Assembly: GCA_947455465.1 (NCBI GenBank)
Contig: CANGNS010000001.1
Span: forward strand, 1 to 64,000
Direction of reading: 5' to 3'
Length of the DNA: 64,000 nt
Origin: Comamonadaceae bacterium
Lineage (GTDB): Bacteria > Pseudomonadota > Gammaproteobacteria > Burkholderiales > Burkholderiaceae_C
The notes beneath the pieces were generated by a model. That model did not search any database. It worked only from the letters and a program-made list of their open reading frames with translations, and was not told the DNA's origin. Numbering within the stretch: position 1 is the stretch's first letter; the number at the start of each line of letters is the position of its first letter. Position numbers and translations under genes: made by a program. This document shows, piece after piece, positions 35,999-45,369 of this stretch.

Positions 35999-37570
35999 AT
36001 GATCGAACTTCTCCCTAATTACTTTGGCGGCCGGTGGTCGCATGGCGCAGGCACGGGCAGTACGCTGGTTGATCCCGTCCTGGGCACCCCGCTGGTGCGA
36101 GTGGATGCCTCTGGCCTGGACTTGGCGGCAGGTTTCTCATTTGCCCGTGAGACAGGCGGTGCAGCGCTGCGGGCGCTCAATTACCGGGAGCGCGCTGCTT
36201 TGTTGAGCGCTGCCGTTAAGGTGCTGCAGGCTAACCGTGATGCTTACTACGAAATTGCCACTGCCAACAGCGGCACGGTAAAAAACGACTCGGCGGTAGA
36301 TATCGATGGTGGCATCTTCACTCTAGGCACCTACGCCAAGCTGGGCGAATCGCTAGGCGATCGCCAGCATCTGGTGGACGCCGACCGAGTGCGTCTGGGC
36401 AAAGATCCGCTATTTCAGTCGCAGCATGTTTTGGTGCCTACGCGGGGTGTGGCGCTTTTGATCAATGCGTTTAACTTTCCGTCCTGGGGTCTGTGGGAAA
36501 AGGCGGCGCCAGCGCTGCTGTCGGGCGTTCCCGTCATTGTCAAGCCCGGTACCGCCACCGCATGGCTAACACAGCGCATGGTGCAAGACGTAGTCAACGC
36601 CGGCATTTTCCCCCCAGGTGCCTTGTCCGTTATCTGTGGCAGCTCTGCGGGCCTGTTGGACGCTTTGCAACCGCTGGATGTACTGTCTTTTACCGGTTCA
36701 GCCGAAACTGCCCACCAAGTGCGTCTGCATGCTGCCGTTTCCCAGCGCTCAGTGCGGGTCAACATTGAGGCTGACAGTCTGAACTCAGCCTATCTATTGC
36801 CCCACGAGGACGCCAATAGTGCCGCCTTTGGATTGTTGGTTAAGGAGGTAGCCCGCGAGATGACTGTTAAGTCAGGTCAGAAGTGCACCGCCATTCGCCG
36901 CATCTTCGTGCCCGAGGCCTTGTATGACGCTGCAGCCCAAGCGATCGGCGCACGCTTGGCGGATACCACGGTAGGTAATCCGCGTAATGCGTCGGTGCGT
37001 ATGGGTGCGTTGGTAAATCGTGCGCAAATGCATGCTGTGCGCCAGGGCCTGCAGCAACTCAAAACCCAAGCAGACACCCTGTTCGATGGTGCCAGTGTGC
37101 CCTTGGTGGACGCCGACCCGGCGATTGCCTGCTGTGTCGGCCCCACCTTGCTGGGAACGCGCAATGCCGATGCAGCCGATGTGGTGCACGCCATGGAAGT
37201 ATTTGGCCCGGTGGCGACTTTGGTGCCTTATCGCAGCGAAGCGCACGCCCTAGAACTCATTCGGCGAGGGCAAGGCTCACTGGTAGCGTCCATCTATGGT
37301 AGCGAGCCGAAGGCCTTGGCCGATGCGGCTTTGGCCTTGGCCGACACCCATGGCCGTGTGCACAGCATCTCTCCTGATGTGGCTGCATCCCATACCGGCC
37401 ACGGCAACGTCATGCCGCAGTCTTTGCACGGAGGTCCTGGTCGGGCCGGGGGAGGCGAGGAACTTGGTGGCCTGCGGGCTCTAGGTTTTTACCACCGCCG
37501 CAGCGCAGTGCAGGCCAGCACGGATGTGTTGAACTTCTTGCTCGCCAGCGACACAAAACCTGCCACCTGA
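35999..37570 (+). CDS. boxD: 3,4-dehydroadipyl-CoA semialdehyde dehydrogenase BoxD
   Basis: A 523-residue aldehyde dehydrogenase resembling the N-terminal domain of PaaZ. It has VLVPTRGVALLINAFNFPSW, FTGSAETAHQ, catalytic Glu in VNIEADSLNS and catalytic Cys in SGQKCTAIRR. BoxD oxidises the BoxC product with NADP to 3,4-dehydroadipyl-CoA. It is second in the rightward operon, 12 bases before the benzoate-CoA ligase gene. Confidence 0.93.
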   Translation: MIELLPNYFGGRWSHGAGTGSTLVDPVLGTPLVRVDASGLDLAAGFSFARETGGAALRALNYRERAALLSAAVKVLQANRDAYYEIATANSGTVKNDSAVDIDGGIFTLGTYAKLGESLGDRQHLVDADRVRLGKDPLFQSQHVLVPTRGVALLINAFNFPSWGLWEKAAPALLSGVPVIVKPGTATAWLTQRMVQDVVNAGIFPPGALSVICGSSAGLLDALQPLDVLSFTGSAETAHQVRLHAAVSQRSVRVNIEADSLNSAYLLPHEDANSAAFGLLVKEVAREMTVKSGQKCTAIRRIFVPEALYDAAAQAIGARLADTTVGNPRNASVRMGALVNRAQMHAVRQGLQQLKTQADTLFDGASVPLVDADPAIACCVGPTLLGTRNADAADVVHAMEVFGPVATLVPYRSEAHALELIRRGQGSLVASIYGSEPKALADAALALADTHGRVHSISPDVAASHTGHGNVMPQSLHGGPGRAGGGEELGGLRALGFYHRRSAVQASTDVLNFLLASDTKPAT

Positions 37571-37582
37571 GGAAAAAATACG

Positions 37583-39178
37583 ATGCCAAACACCACTGCC
37601 ATGGGCCCGAACAGCGCCTACTTCAATTTTGCGCAGTACTTGATGGACTGCAATGCCCAGCGACCTGAAAAACTGGCTATCGTGGATGACGAAGGCAGTC
37701 AGAGCTATGGTGCGCTGGCGGACCGAATTCGCGCCGTGGCCGGTGCCTTGATCGGCTGCGGCGTGCACCGTGAAGAGCGGGTGCTCTTGCTCATGCATGA
37801 TTGCAACGACTGGCCTAGCAGCTTCTTGGGCGCCATGTATGCTGGAATCGTCCCCGTTGCGGTAAATACGCTACTTACGGCTGAAGACTACGCCTACATG
37901 TTGCAAAAAAGCCGGGCCCAGGTGGCGCTGGTGTCCCATGCGTTGTTGCCTGTGTTGCAGCAGGGCATGGCGCTGGCGGACACCAGCGGCGGCCATGAGG
38001 TTCGCCAGATTGTGGTGTCGTCGCCAACAGGACTACTGCCCCCAGGCGTGTTGGCGATGGATGAATTCTTGGCTTCTCACGTACCGGTACGCCAGTGTGC
38101 ACTTACGGGCGCCGATGATCCTGGCTTTTGGCTATTTTCATCGGGCTCTACTGGTCGCCCCAAGGGGACGGTTCACAGCCACATCAACCCCTACTGGACG
38201 GCTGTTTTGTACGGCCAGAAGGTGCTGGAACTGACCGAACACGACGTGTGCTTCTCTGCGGCCAAATTGTTTTTTGCCTACGGTCTGGGCAACGCACTGA
38301 GCTTTCCGCTAAGCGTGGGCGCCACCACCTTACTGATGGCCGAGCGGCCCACCCCAGACGCCGTATTCAAGCGCTGGCGTGGCGGGGCGGGCGGTCACAA
38401 GCCAACCGTATTTTTTGGCGCGCCTACAGGATTTGCGGGCATGCTGGTGGCCCCGGCGCTGCCCGCAAAAGAAGAGGTCCGCCTGCGCTTGGTGTCTTCT
38501 GCTGGTGAGGCGTTGCCCAGCGAGCTAGGGCAGCGTTTTCGGGCGCACTTTGGTATAGACATTGTGGATGGCATTGGTTCGACCGAGATGCTGCACATTT
38601 ACCTATCCAATCTGCCGGACCGGGTGCGCTATGGCACCACGGGCTGGCCAGTGCCGGGTTACAACTTGTCCTTGCGCGACGATGAGGGCCACAATGTGGC
38701 TGACGGAGAGGTGGGGGATTTGTTTATTCAGGGACCCAGTTCCGCGCTGATGTATTGGGGTAATCGAGAGAAGTCCTGCGATACCTTCCAGGGCGCATGG
38801 ACCCGAAGTGGCGACAAATATGTGCGCAACGAGGATGGAAGCTATACCTACAGCGGTCGCAGTGACGACATGCTCAAGGTCAGTGGGATCTATGTTTCAC
38901 CTTTTGAGGTGGAGTCCACCTTAGCGCAACACCCCAGTGTGCTTGAGGCCGCAGTGATTGGTGCCCCCGATGCCGACGGGCTAATGAAGACTCGCGCCTA
39001 CGTAGTGTGCAAACCCGGCATGGTCTTGCAGGCCGAGGACCTGAAGGCGTTTGTCAAAGAGCGTCTAGCACCCTACAAATACCCGCGTGTGATCGAATTT
39101 TTAGACGAGTTACCCAAAACTGCGACGGGCAAGATTCAGCGCTACAAGTTGCGTGAGCGCGCGCTGCAAAACCCATGA
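37583..39178 (+). CDS. bclA: Benzoate-CoA ligase
   Basis: A 531-residue ANL-family ligase. The AMP-binding P-loop-like motif is SSGSTGRPKGTVHSH at about 191-205. SAGEALPSELG and GIGSTEMLHIYLSN follow, and the C-terminal catalytic Lys is in PKTATGKIQRYKLR. The sequence pattern and length are those of aerobic benzoate-CoA ligases. It activates benzoate with ATP and CoA, feeding BoxAB. The stop overlaps the hydrolase start (ATGA). Confidence 0.94.
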   Translation: MPNTTAMGPNSAYFNFAQYLMDCNAQRPEKLAIVDDEGSQSYGALADRIRAVAGALIGCGVHREERVLLLMHDCNDWPSSFLGAMYAGIVPVAVNTLLTAEDYAYMLQKSRAQVALVSHALLPVLQQGMALADTSGGHEVRQIVVSSPTGLLPPGVLAMDEFLASHVPVRQCALTGADDPGFWLFSSGSTGRPKGTVHSHINPYWTAVLYGQKVLELTEHDVCFSAAKLFFAYGLGNALSFPLSVGATTLLMAERPTPDAVFKRWRGGAGGHKPTVFFGAPTGFAGMLVAPALPAKEEVRLRLVSSAGEALPSELGQRFRAHFGIDIVDGIGSTEMLHIYLSNLPDRVRYGTTGWPVPGYNLSLRDDEGHNVADGEVGDLFIQGPSSALMYWGNREKSCDTFQGAWTRSGDKYVRNEDGSYTYSGRSDDMLKVSGIYVSPFEVESTLAQHPSVLEAAVIGAPDADGLMKTRAYVVCKPGMVLQAEDLKAFVKERLAPYKYPRVIEFLDELPKTATGKIQRYKLRERALQNP

Positions 39179-40005
39179 CTTCGGTCAATGCCTCCCCACG
39201 GCAGACTGTTATCGACTGGGCGGGCCAGCGCGTGTCGCTGGAAACACAGTGGTTGAACGCACAGGCCAGACATGTAGAGAGACCGCTCATGGTGTTTTTG
39301 CATGAAGGCTTGGGCTCGCTGGCGATGTGGAAAGATTTTCCGCAGCAATTGTGTGTTGCCGCGCCGTGCTGCGGCTTGGTGATTTCGCGCCCTGGATACG
39401 GTCAATCTACGCCGCTGGCAGACGGTTCACGTTGGGGCAGTGATTTTTTGGAACGGCAGGCACTCGAGGTGTTGCCCGCCGCACTGGCCGCCTTAGGGGT
39501 CGATCCGCAAGCACAAGCGCTCTGGCTAATCGGCCATAGCGACGGCGCGTCGATTGCACTAATTTATGCCTCGGTATTTAGTAGCCATGTGACGGGGGTG
39601 GTGGCATTGGCCCCCCATACCTTTGTCGAGGACCTTACGGTAAGCAGTATCGCTGCGCTGCAGGCGCCCGCAATTGCAACCGGGCTGTTGATGCGCTTAG
39701 AGCGATACCACCAAGCGCCAAAACCGATTTTCCGAGCCTGGAGCAACGCTTGGCTGGACCCTGCCTTTAGAGACTGGTCCATTGTTGACCGAATCCCGCA
39801 CATTGACTGCCCCGTGCTCGCAGTCCAGGGACTGAACGATGAGTACGGCTCTTTGGAACAAATTCGCAGCATTGGCCGCGCCTTGCCAAAGGCACGTATG
39901 TTGGAACTTGCATCCTGTGGACATTCCCCGCATCGCGACCAGCCACAGGTGCTGATCGCAGCAATTTGTGATTTTTTAAACCAAAACGAAGGAGACACGC
40001 AATGA
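39175..40005 (+). CDS. Alpha/beta hydrolase of the box cluster
   Basis: A 276-residue hydrolase with oxyanion motif FLHEGLGSLAMW, nucleophile GHSDGAS, and a late Asp/His (LNDEYG, SCGHSPHRD). It overlaps both neighbours by four bases, so it is translated with the ligase and transporter. Similar genes are usual in box clusters. Possible roles are a thioesterase that rescues trapped CoA, or a hydrolase for benzoate esters. The sequence does not decide. Confidence 0.8.
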   Translation: MTSVNASPRQTVIDWAGQRVSLETQWLNAQARHVERPLMVFLHEGLGSLAMWKDFPQQLCVAAPCCGLVISRPGYGQSTPLADGSRWGSDFLERQALEVLPAALAALGVDPQAQALWLIGHSDGASIALIYASVFSSHVTGVVALAPHTFVEDLTVSSIAALQAPAIATGLLMRLERYHQAPKPIFRAWSNAWLDPAFRDWSIVDRIPHIDCPVLAVQGLNDEYGSLEQIRSIGRALPKARMLELASCGHSPHRDQPQVLIAAICDFLNQNEGDTQ

Positions 40006-41183
40006 CCATTTCCCTAACTACCTTAGCTATTCGTAGTACCCAGGTGCTCGCCATCACCACGATGGCTGCATCCATGGCAACGGCACAAACGGCCAATAAA
40101 CTCAAAGTGGGTCTCATGCTGCCCTATACCGGCACCTATGCCGCTTTGGGTGCCGCAATTGAAAACGGATTTCGTCAGCATATTACTGAGCTTGGTGGAA
40201 AGATAGCGGGGCGTGAGGTGGAATACTTCAAGGTTGACGACGAGTCTGACCCATCCAAGGCCACCGATAACGTGAATAAGCTCATCAAACGAGACCAGGT
40301 GGACGTGCTGATTGGTACTGTCCACTCAGGCGTGGCCATGGCCATGGCCAAAGCGGCCAAGGAAAGCGGTACCTTGCTGATCGTGCCCAACGCCGGTGCC
40401 GATGCAGTGACCGGCGCCATGTGCGCACAAAACATTTTCCGCAGCTCGTTTTCCAACTGGCAACCCGGCTACGCAATGGGCGAGGTGATGGCTAAAAAGG
40501 GCATCAAGAAAGTAGTCACTATCACTTGGAAATACGCTGCAGGTGACGAAACGGTGCGCGGCTTTAAAGAGAGCTTTGTCAAAGGCGGCGGTACCGTTGT
40601 AAAGGAGCTGAGTCTTCCTTTCCCCAACGTCGAGTTCCAGGGACTTTTAACTGAAATCGCCGCGGCCAAGCCAGACGCGGTATTCACGTTCTTTGCCGGT
40701 GGTGGCGCGGTCAAGTTTGTCAAGGACTACGCGGCAGCGGGTCTGAAAAAGACTATACCTTTGTATGGCTCGGGATTTCTGACCGATGGGACACTGGATG
40801 CCCAGGGAGCCGATGCCGACGGGCTGTTTACTGCGCTGCATTACGCCGATAGCTTGGATACCAAACGCGACAACGGTTTTCGTCTAAGCTACGCAAAGAC
40901 ATACAAGCTTCAACCGGATGTATATGCGGTGCAGGGCTATGACGCAGCCCAAATGTTGGCCATCGGCTTGAATGCAACCAAAGGGGACGCCAGCAAGGCA
41001 GCCGAAATTTCGGCGGCCTTGACGAAAGCCACTATTGACAGCCCACGCGGTCCTTTCACCATTTCAAAGGCCCACAACCCAGTGCAAGACTTTTACTTGC
41101 GGCAGGTGGGAACCAAAGAAAACAAAAAAGTGGGTATCGCGAGCGCCAAACTCGACGACCCCGCACGTGGCTGCAAGCTCTAA
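40002..41183 (+). CDS. ABC transporter substrate-binding protein (LivJ type, aromatic acid)
   Basis: A 393-residue periplasmic receptor with signal peptide ending ATAQT. The Leu/Ile/Val-binding-type fold starts KLKVGLMLPYTGTYAALG, with NKLIKRDQVDVLIGTVHSG after it. It opens a five-gene importer behind the benzoate-CoA ligase, so benzoate or a related aromatic acid is the expected ligand. Hippurate is a further possibility in this element. Its ATGA overlaps the hydrolase stop. Confidence 0.88.
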   Translation: MTISLTTLAIRSTQVLAITTMAASMATAQTANKLKVGLMLPYTGTYAALGAAIENGFRQHITELGGKIAGREVEYFKVDDESDPSKATDNVNKLIKRDQVDVLIGTVHSGVAMAMAKAAKESGTLLIVPNAGADAVTGAMCAQNIFRSSFSNWQPGYAMGEVMAKKGIKKVVTITWKYAAGDETVRGFKESFVKGGGTVVKELSLPFPNVEFQGLLTEIAAAKPDAVFTFFAGGGAVKFVKDYAAAGLKKTIPLYGSGFLTDGTLDAQGADADGLFTALHYADSLDTKRDNGFRLSYAKTYKLQPDVYAVQGYDAAQMLAIGLNATKGDASKAAEISAALTKATIDSPRGPFTISKAHNPVQDFYLRQVGTKENKKVGIASAKLDDPARGCKL

Positions 41184-41214
41184 GCCCTAGCTTTAGTTTG
41201 TTAATTTAACCCCA

Positions 41215-41249
41215 GCACCTGGGGCAGCGCTTGCGCAGCGCCCAGGTGC
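41215..41249 (+). other. Intercistronic hairpin after the receptor gene
   Basis: A perfect 9-bp stem (GCACCTGGG at 41215-41223 with CCCAGGTGC at 41241-41249) encloses a G/C-rich loop, with no T run behind it. Its place between receptor and permease genes fits an mRNA-stabilising or attenuating hairpin that gives more receptor than permease. Confidence 0.6.
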
Positions 41250-41273
41250 CACACTGCATTCTTTGCCAACACC

Positions 41274-42155
41274 ATGGACTTGATGACTTTTTTAATCCAA
41301 TGCCTCAATGCGCTTCAGTACGGACTGCTGCTGTTTTTAGTGGCCTCGGGTCTGACGCTAATTTTCGGCATTATGGGTGTCATTAACTTGGCGCATGGAA
41401 GTTTTTATATGGTAGGTGCTTACCTGGCATATAGCCTTGCCCCCGTGGTGGGCGCCACCATAGGCGGTGGTTTTTTTGCCACATTGCTGGTAGGTGTGGT
41501 GGTAGCCGTGTTGTTTGGCTATTTTCTGGAGTGGGCGTTTTTCAGTTTTTTGTATGAGCGTGAACATCTTCAGCAGGTTTTAATGACCTATGGATTGATT
41601 CTTGTTTTTGAAGAGTTGCGAAGCCTTGCGGTGGGGGATGAGGTGCACGGCGTGCCGCCGCCTGATCTTTTGAGTGGAAGCATTGCACTTGGCGACATGA
41701 TGACTTACCCGGTCTACCGTCTATTTATTTCCGCTGTGTGCCTGACCTTAGCGCTGTGCATGTATGGGGTGTTTACGCGCACCCGTCTCGGAATGATGAT
41801 CCGCGCAGGCAGTACCAACCGCGAGATGGTGCAGTCGCTGGGTATTGATATTAAATTCTTGTACCGAGTGGTGTTTGCTGCAGGTGTAGCCATTGCAGTG
41901 CTGGCAGGTATGGTGGCTGCGCCGGTGTCTTCGGTTTATCCGGGAATGGGCAGCACCGTGCTGATCATTTGTTTTGTCGTGGTAGTGATTGGTGGCATTG
42001 GCTCGATTCGAGGGGCGTTGTTTGCATCCCTGTTAATAGGATTTGTGGACACCTTTGGTAAGGTGCTGCTGCCTTCGGCAGCAGGCGTATTGGTGTATGT
42101 ATTGATGGCACTTATCCTGTTATGGAAACCGGACGGGCTGTTCAAAGCGGGCTAA
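41274..42155 (+). CDS. ABC transporter permease (LivH type)
   Basis: A 293-residue integral membrane protein with about eight hydrophobic segments. Family motifs are GLTLIFGIMGVINLAHGSFYM near the N-terminus, the coupling-helix region TRTRLGMMIRAGSTNREM, and VVVIGGIGSIRGALFASLLIG near the C-terminus. It forms the channel with the LivM-type permease 15 bases downstream. Confidence 0.93.
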   Translation: MDLMTFLIQCLNALQYGLLLFLVASGLTLIFGIMGVINLAHGSFYMVGAYLAYSLAPVVGATIGGGFFATLLVGVVVAVLFGYFLEWAFFSFLYEREHLQQVLMTYGLILVFEELRSLAVGDEVHGVPPPDLLSGSIALGDMMTYPVYRLFISAVCLTLALCMYGVFTRTRLGMMIRAGSTNREMVQSLGIDIKFLYRVVFAAGVAIAVLAGMVAAPVSSVYPGMGSTVLIICFVVVVIGGIGSIRGALFASLLIGFVDTFGKVLLPSAAGVLVYVLMALILLWKPDGLFKAG

Positions 42156-42170
42156 GCGTTCAAAGGCTAA

Positions 42171-43178
42171 TTGATGAATTATTCCAAACTACTTTTCGTC
42201 GCCTTCGCATTTATGGTGCTGGCGGTTTTGCCCTCCATGTCGGGTCAGTATGGACTAGACTTAGCGACCAAAATCATGGTGTTTGCTATTTTTGCGCTCA
42301 GCCTGGAGTTGTTGGTAGGAACCACCGGTCTGGTTTGTTTTGGGCAGGCAGCGTTTTTAGGGATAGGCGCCTATTCGGCGGTTTTGCTGTCGCCATCAGA
42401 CCGAGCAGGCAACGTGTTGTTGCTGCTGCCGGCCTCTATGTTGCTGGCTGGCATCTACGCGCTGATGGTAGGTGCGCTCTCTTTGCGTACCAAGGGCGTG
42501 TATTTCATTATGGTCACCTTGGCGTTTGCCCAGATGGCTTATTACGTGGTGCACGATACGCCCTTGGGCGGAGGCACGGACGGGATTTATCTTCTGATCA
42601 AGCCTACGGTGGGCGACTGGCTCGACCTAGATAGGCCGCTGGTGCTTTATCAGTTTACGTTGACCTGCCTTTTGGGAAGCTTTGTTTTTTTAGCATTGCT
42701 GGGCCGCTCCCGATTTGGTAGGGCGTTGGCCGGTATACGAGTCAATGAGCAGCGTATGCGGGCCACCGGCTTTTCGACCTACCCCTACAAACTAGCGGCT
42801 TTTGTAATTTCGGGTGCATTGTCTGGGCTGGCGGGCTTTTTGTTTGCCGTCAAGGATGGATTTGTGAATCCTGAACTCATGAGCTGGCATATCTCGGGTG
42901 AAGTACTCATTATTGTGATTTTGGGAGGGTTGGGGCATTTGCGCGGCGCCTTGATAGGAGCGTTTGCGTTCGCGTTGCTGCAGGAGTTCTTTAAGTCAGA
43001 AGCGATTTTTGGCGAGTTTGCCAAACACTGGCATTTGGGTCTGGGTTGCACCATCATTACCAGCGTAGCTTTATTGCCTAAGGGTTTGGTGGGCGTGCCA
43101 GGGCAAATTGCCACGCGTTTAAGCGGCGCTGCGTTGGGCGGTCTTTACAACCCCGGAGGCAAACATGGCAGAAACTAA
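42171..43178 (+). CDS. ABC transporter permease (LivM type)
   Basis: A 335-residue membrane protein. Characteristic segments are GTTGLVCFGQAAFLGIGAYS, the coupling loop GRSRFGRALAGIRVNEQRMRA, and ILGGLGHLRGALIGAF. It pairs with the LivH-type permease. Its last 14 bases overlap the ATPase gene. Confidence 0.93.
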   Translation: MMNYSKLLFVAFAFMVLAVLPSMSGQYGLDLATKIMVFAIFALSLELLVGTTGLVCFGQAAFLGIGAYSAVLLSPSDRAGNVLLLLPASMLLAGIYALMVGALSLRTKGVYFIMVTLAFAQMAYYVVHDTPLGGGTDGIYLLIKPTVGDWLDLDRPLVLYQFTLTCLLGSFVFLALLGRSRFGRALAGIRVNEQRMRATGFSTYPYKLAAFVISGALSGLAGFLFAVKDGFVNPELMSWHISGEVLIIVILGGLGHLRGALIGAFAFALLQEFFKSEAIFGEFAKHWHLGLGCTIITSVALLPKGLVGVPGQIATRLSGAALGGLYNPGGKHGRN

Positions 43179-43917
43179 ATTTCTTCTGCGTGGTAAAAAT
43201 ATCAGCCGCCGATGGGGCGGTTTACTAGCTTTGAACGACGTGTCGATTGATGTGGCGCGTGGCACGGTACATGCTGTTATCGGCACTAACGGCGCTGGTA
43301 AGTCAACGTTGATAAACATTTTGTCGGGCGAAATTCCACCGTCCTCTGGCAGCGTGGAGCTGCTGGGTCAGAACGTAACGCGATGGACACAGCCTCGACG
43401 CGCTCGTGCAGGGCTGGGCCGAAGTTATCAACGCAACACCATTTATCCAACCTTTACGGTACTTGAAAATTGTCGTCTAGCTGCACAAGCTGCGGCGCAA
43501 AAGCCCTTAGCCTTTTGGCAAGATGCCCGCCGCTGTCCCGTCAGCAGTGCAGCAGCAAAGACTAGTGCCGAGCGCAGTGGTCTCAGTGAGGTGCTGGAGC
43601 GCGAAGCTGGTCTGCTCTCGCATGGGCAAAAACGCCAATTGGAAATCGCCATGTGCCTAGCGACATCGCCGCAGGTGCTGTTGTTAGACGAGCCCCTGGC
43701 CGGTATGGGTGCAGAAGAAACCGAACGCATGCTCGCGCTCTTGACGTCATTAAAAACTACGCATGCAATTTTGCTCATTGAGCACGATATGGATGCGGTA
43801 TTTCGTGTGGCCGATTGCATTACTGTGATGGTCAATGGCGGCGTGATCGCCTCGGGTAGCCCAGACTTCGTACGCAACAGTGCCGAGGTACGGGTTGCCT
43901 ATTTGGGAGAACACTGA
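43165..43917 (+). CDS. ABC transporter ATPase (LivG type)
   Basis: A 250-residue ATPase with Walker A GTNGAGKST at about 38-46, a signature written LLSHGQKRQLEIA (HGQ in place of the usual GGQ), Walker B VLLLDEPLAG and switch His in LIEHDMD. It energises uptake together with the LivF-type ATPase that starts two bases after it. Confidence 0.93.
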   Translation: MAETKFLLRGKNISRRWGGLLALNDVSIDVARGTVHAVIGTNGAGKSTLINILSGEIPPSSGSVELLGQNVTRWTQPRRARAGLGRSYQRNTIYPTFTVLENCRLAAQAAAQKPLAFWQDARRCPVSSAAAKTSAERSGLSEVLEREAGLLSHGQKRQLEIAMCLATSPQVLLLDEPLAGMGAEETERMLALLTSLKTTHAILLIEHDMDAVFRVADCITVMVNGGVIASGSPDFVRNSAEVRVAYLGEH

Positions 43918-43918
43918 T

Positions 43919-44632
43919 ATGACTGAAGAGCTTATATTGGATGCCAAGGGCGTGCATGCCTGGTATGGATCTAGTCACATTCTGCATGGCATTGATTTGC
44001 GCATTGAGCGTGGTCAGACGGTGGGATTGCTCGGTCGTAATGGCATGGGTAAGTCAACACTAATCCGCACGCTGTTAGGGCATGTGGCGCAGCGAAGTGG
44101 AGAGATTCATTTTTTTGGCGTCGATGCCTCAAATAGCATGCCTCATGCGGTGGCCCGTCTGGGCGTGGCCTATGTACCGGAAGGTCGGGGTGTTTTTCCC
44201 AATCTTTCGGTGCTGGAAAACCTACAGATGGCCGCCCGCGTAGGCCGCGACGGACGCTGTGATTGGCCTTTGGACCGTGTGCTGTCTACTTTCCCTCGCC
44301 TTTGCGAGCGCTTGAAAAACCTGGGTGCCCAGCTCTCTGGTGGTGAACAGCAAATGTTGTCTATTGGCCGGGCGCTCATGACCCACCCCGAGCTGATGGT
44401 GCTTGACGAAGCGACCGAAGGCCTAGCTCCGCTGATCGTTGCTGAGATTTGGCGCGTGATTGGCGAAATCCGCGCCAGCGGCATTGCTACCTTGATCGTC
44501 GACCGCGACTACCGCAAAGTATTGGAGCGCGCGGATCACGCGCTGGTGCTGCAAAAGGGGCAGCTTGTCCTTCAAGGCAGCGGAGCTACGCTGCTGAGTG
44601 CCCCTGAATTGAGCAACTATTTGGGAGTTTGA
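43919..44632 (+). CDS. ABC transporter ATPase (LivF type)
   Basis: A 237-residue ATPase from MTEELILDAKG. The longer ORF from 43880 lies in the previous gene. Walker A is GRNGMGKST, signature LSGGEQQML, and Walker B MVLDEATEGLAP. The switch position reads LIVDRDYRK, so a His is replaced by Arg or absent, a variation seen in some LivF proteins. It is the last gene of the rightward catabolic operon. Confidence 0.92.
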   Translation: MTEELILDAKGVHAWYGSSHILHGIDLRIERGQTVGLLGRNGMGKSTLIRTLLGHVAQRSGEIHFFGVDASNSMPHAVARLGVAYVPEGRGVFPNLSVLENLQMAARVGRDGRCDWPLDRVLSTFPRLCERLKNLGAQLSGGEQQMLSIGRALMTHPELMVLDEATEGLAPLIVAEIWRVIGEIRASGIATLIVDRDYRKVLERADHALVLQKGQLVLQGSGATLLSAPELSNYLGV

Positions 44633-44687
44633 CGTCGTTTTTCATTTCTTGGTACTGGACTCGTTCAAAAAATTGAACATTGATCGA

Positions 44688-45272
44688 TCAATTTTCCAAA
44701 ATAGCCAATTCCACCGCAGCCCTCAACTGCGCAGGACTACTGTGAAGATAGGCGGCGGTCGTAGCAATATTTCGGTGCCCGGCCAGGGTTTTGAGAATGT
44801 GTATGGCCGTACCTTTGTTGGCCAATGAGGTTAGAAAAGTACGACGTCCACTATGGCTGCTGGCTCCGGCAAGCCCAGCACCGGCATAGAGCAGGGCGAA
44901 GGTCTGTGCCAGGCTGTTGGCGCTGAATCCCTCCTGCACGCTTTTCTGGCTGGCAAAAAGTGGATAACGCCGATCCACACAGCGCGTGATGGCTGCGTAG
45001 GTTTCCAATTCCTCACGCAGCCTCCCATTGATGAAGACCGTACGCGGGTGGCGTCCCTTGGTCATGTCGGGCAGCAGCCGGATCTCCGCCTTGACCGCGC
45101 CGTCCGGCGTGACCACATCGCTCCAGCGCAGGCAAGCTACTTCGCCAATTCTGAGGCCGGCCCAATGTGTGAGCAGCATCATGCAGCGGTTACGCACAGC
45201 GTACTTGCGCGTGTCAATGTGTGCCAGCAGTTGTTCAAATTCTGCTGCGCTTAGTGTTCTAGCCTGGGCCAT
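44688..45272 (-). CDS. Tyrosine recombinase, catalytic domain only
   Basis: A 194-residue protein from MAQARTLSAAEFEQ. The catalytic set of tyrosine recombinases is present: Arg in AGLRIGEV, His-x-x-Arg in SHSGRRTF, His in LAGHRNI and Tyr in AAYLHSS. The usual ~100-residue core-binding N-terminal domain is absent, so it is either a compact single-domain recombinase or a truncated one. It converges on the ABC operon and marks the junction between catabolic cargo and mobile DNA. Confidence 0.82.
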   Translation of the reverse strand: MAQARTLSAAEFEQLLAHIDTRKYAVRNRCMMLLTHWAGLRIGEVACLRWSDVVTPDGAVKAEIRLLPDMTKGRHPRTVFINGRLREELETYAAITRCVDRRYPLFASQKSVQEGFSANSLAQTFALLYAGAGLAGASSHSGRRTFLTSLANKGTAIHILKTLAGHRNIATTAAYLHSSPAQLRAAVELAILEN

Positions 45273-45342
45273 AGCGTTTGTCCTCGAAATATTGTGTCTG
45301 CAATGAATGCATTGTGTTTTCACATATTTATCTGGACAACCT

Positions 45343-45369
45343 GAAACCCGCCAAATTGGCGGGTTACCG
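45343..45369 (+). repeat. Hairpin repeat, copy 1, in a gene-free stretch
   Basis: GAAACCCGCCAAATTGGCGG continuing to GTTACCG forms an 8-bp inverted repeat (AACCCGCC with GGCGGGTT). Copy 2 lies 415 bases on. The whole 45273-45841 stretch has no convincing gene. A perfect DnaA-box sequence TGTGGATAA lies at 45397-45405. Confidence 0.6.
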
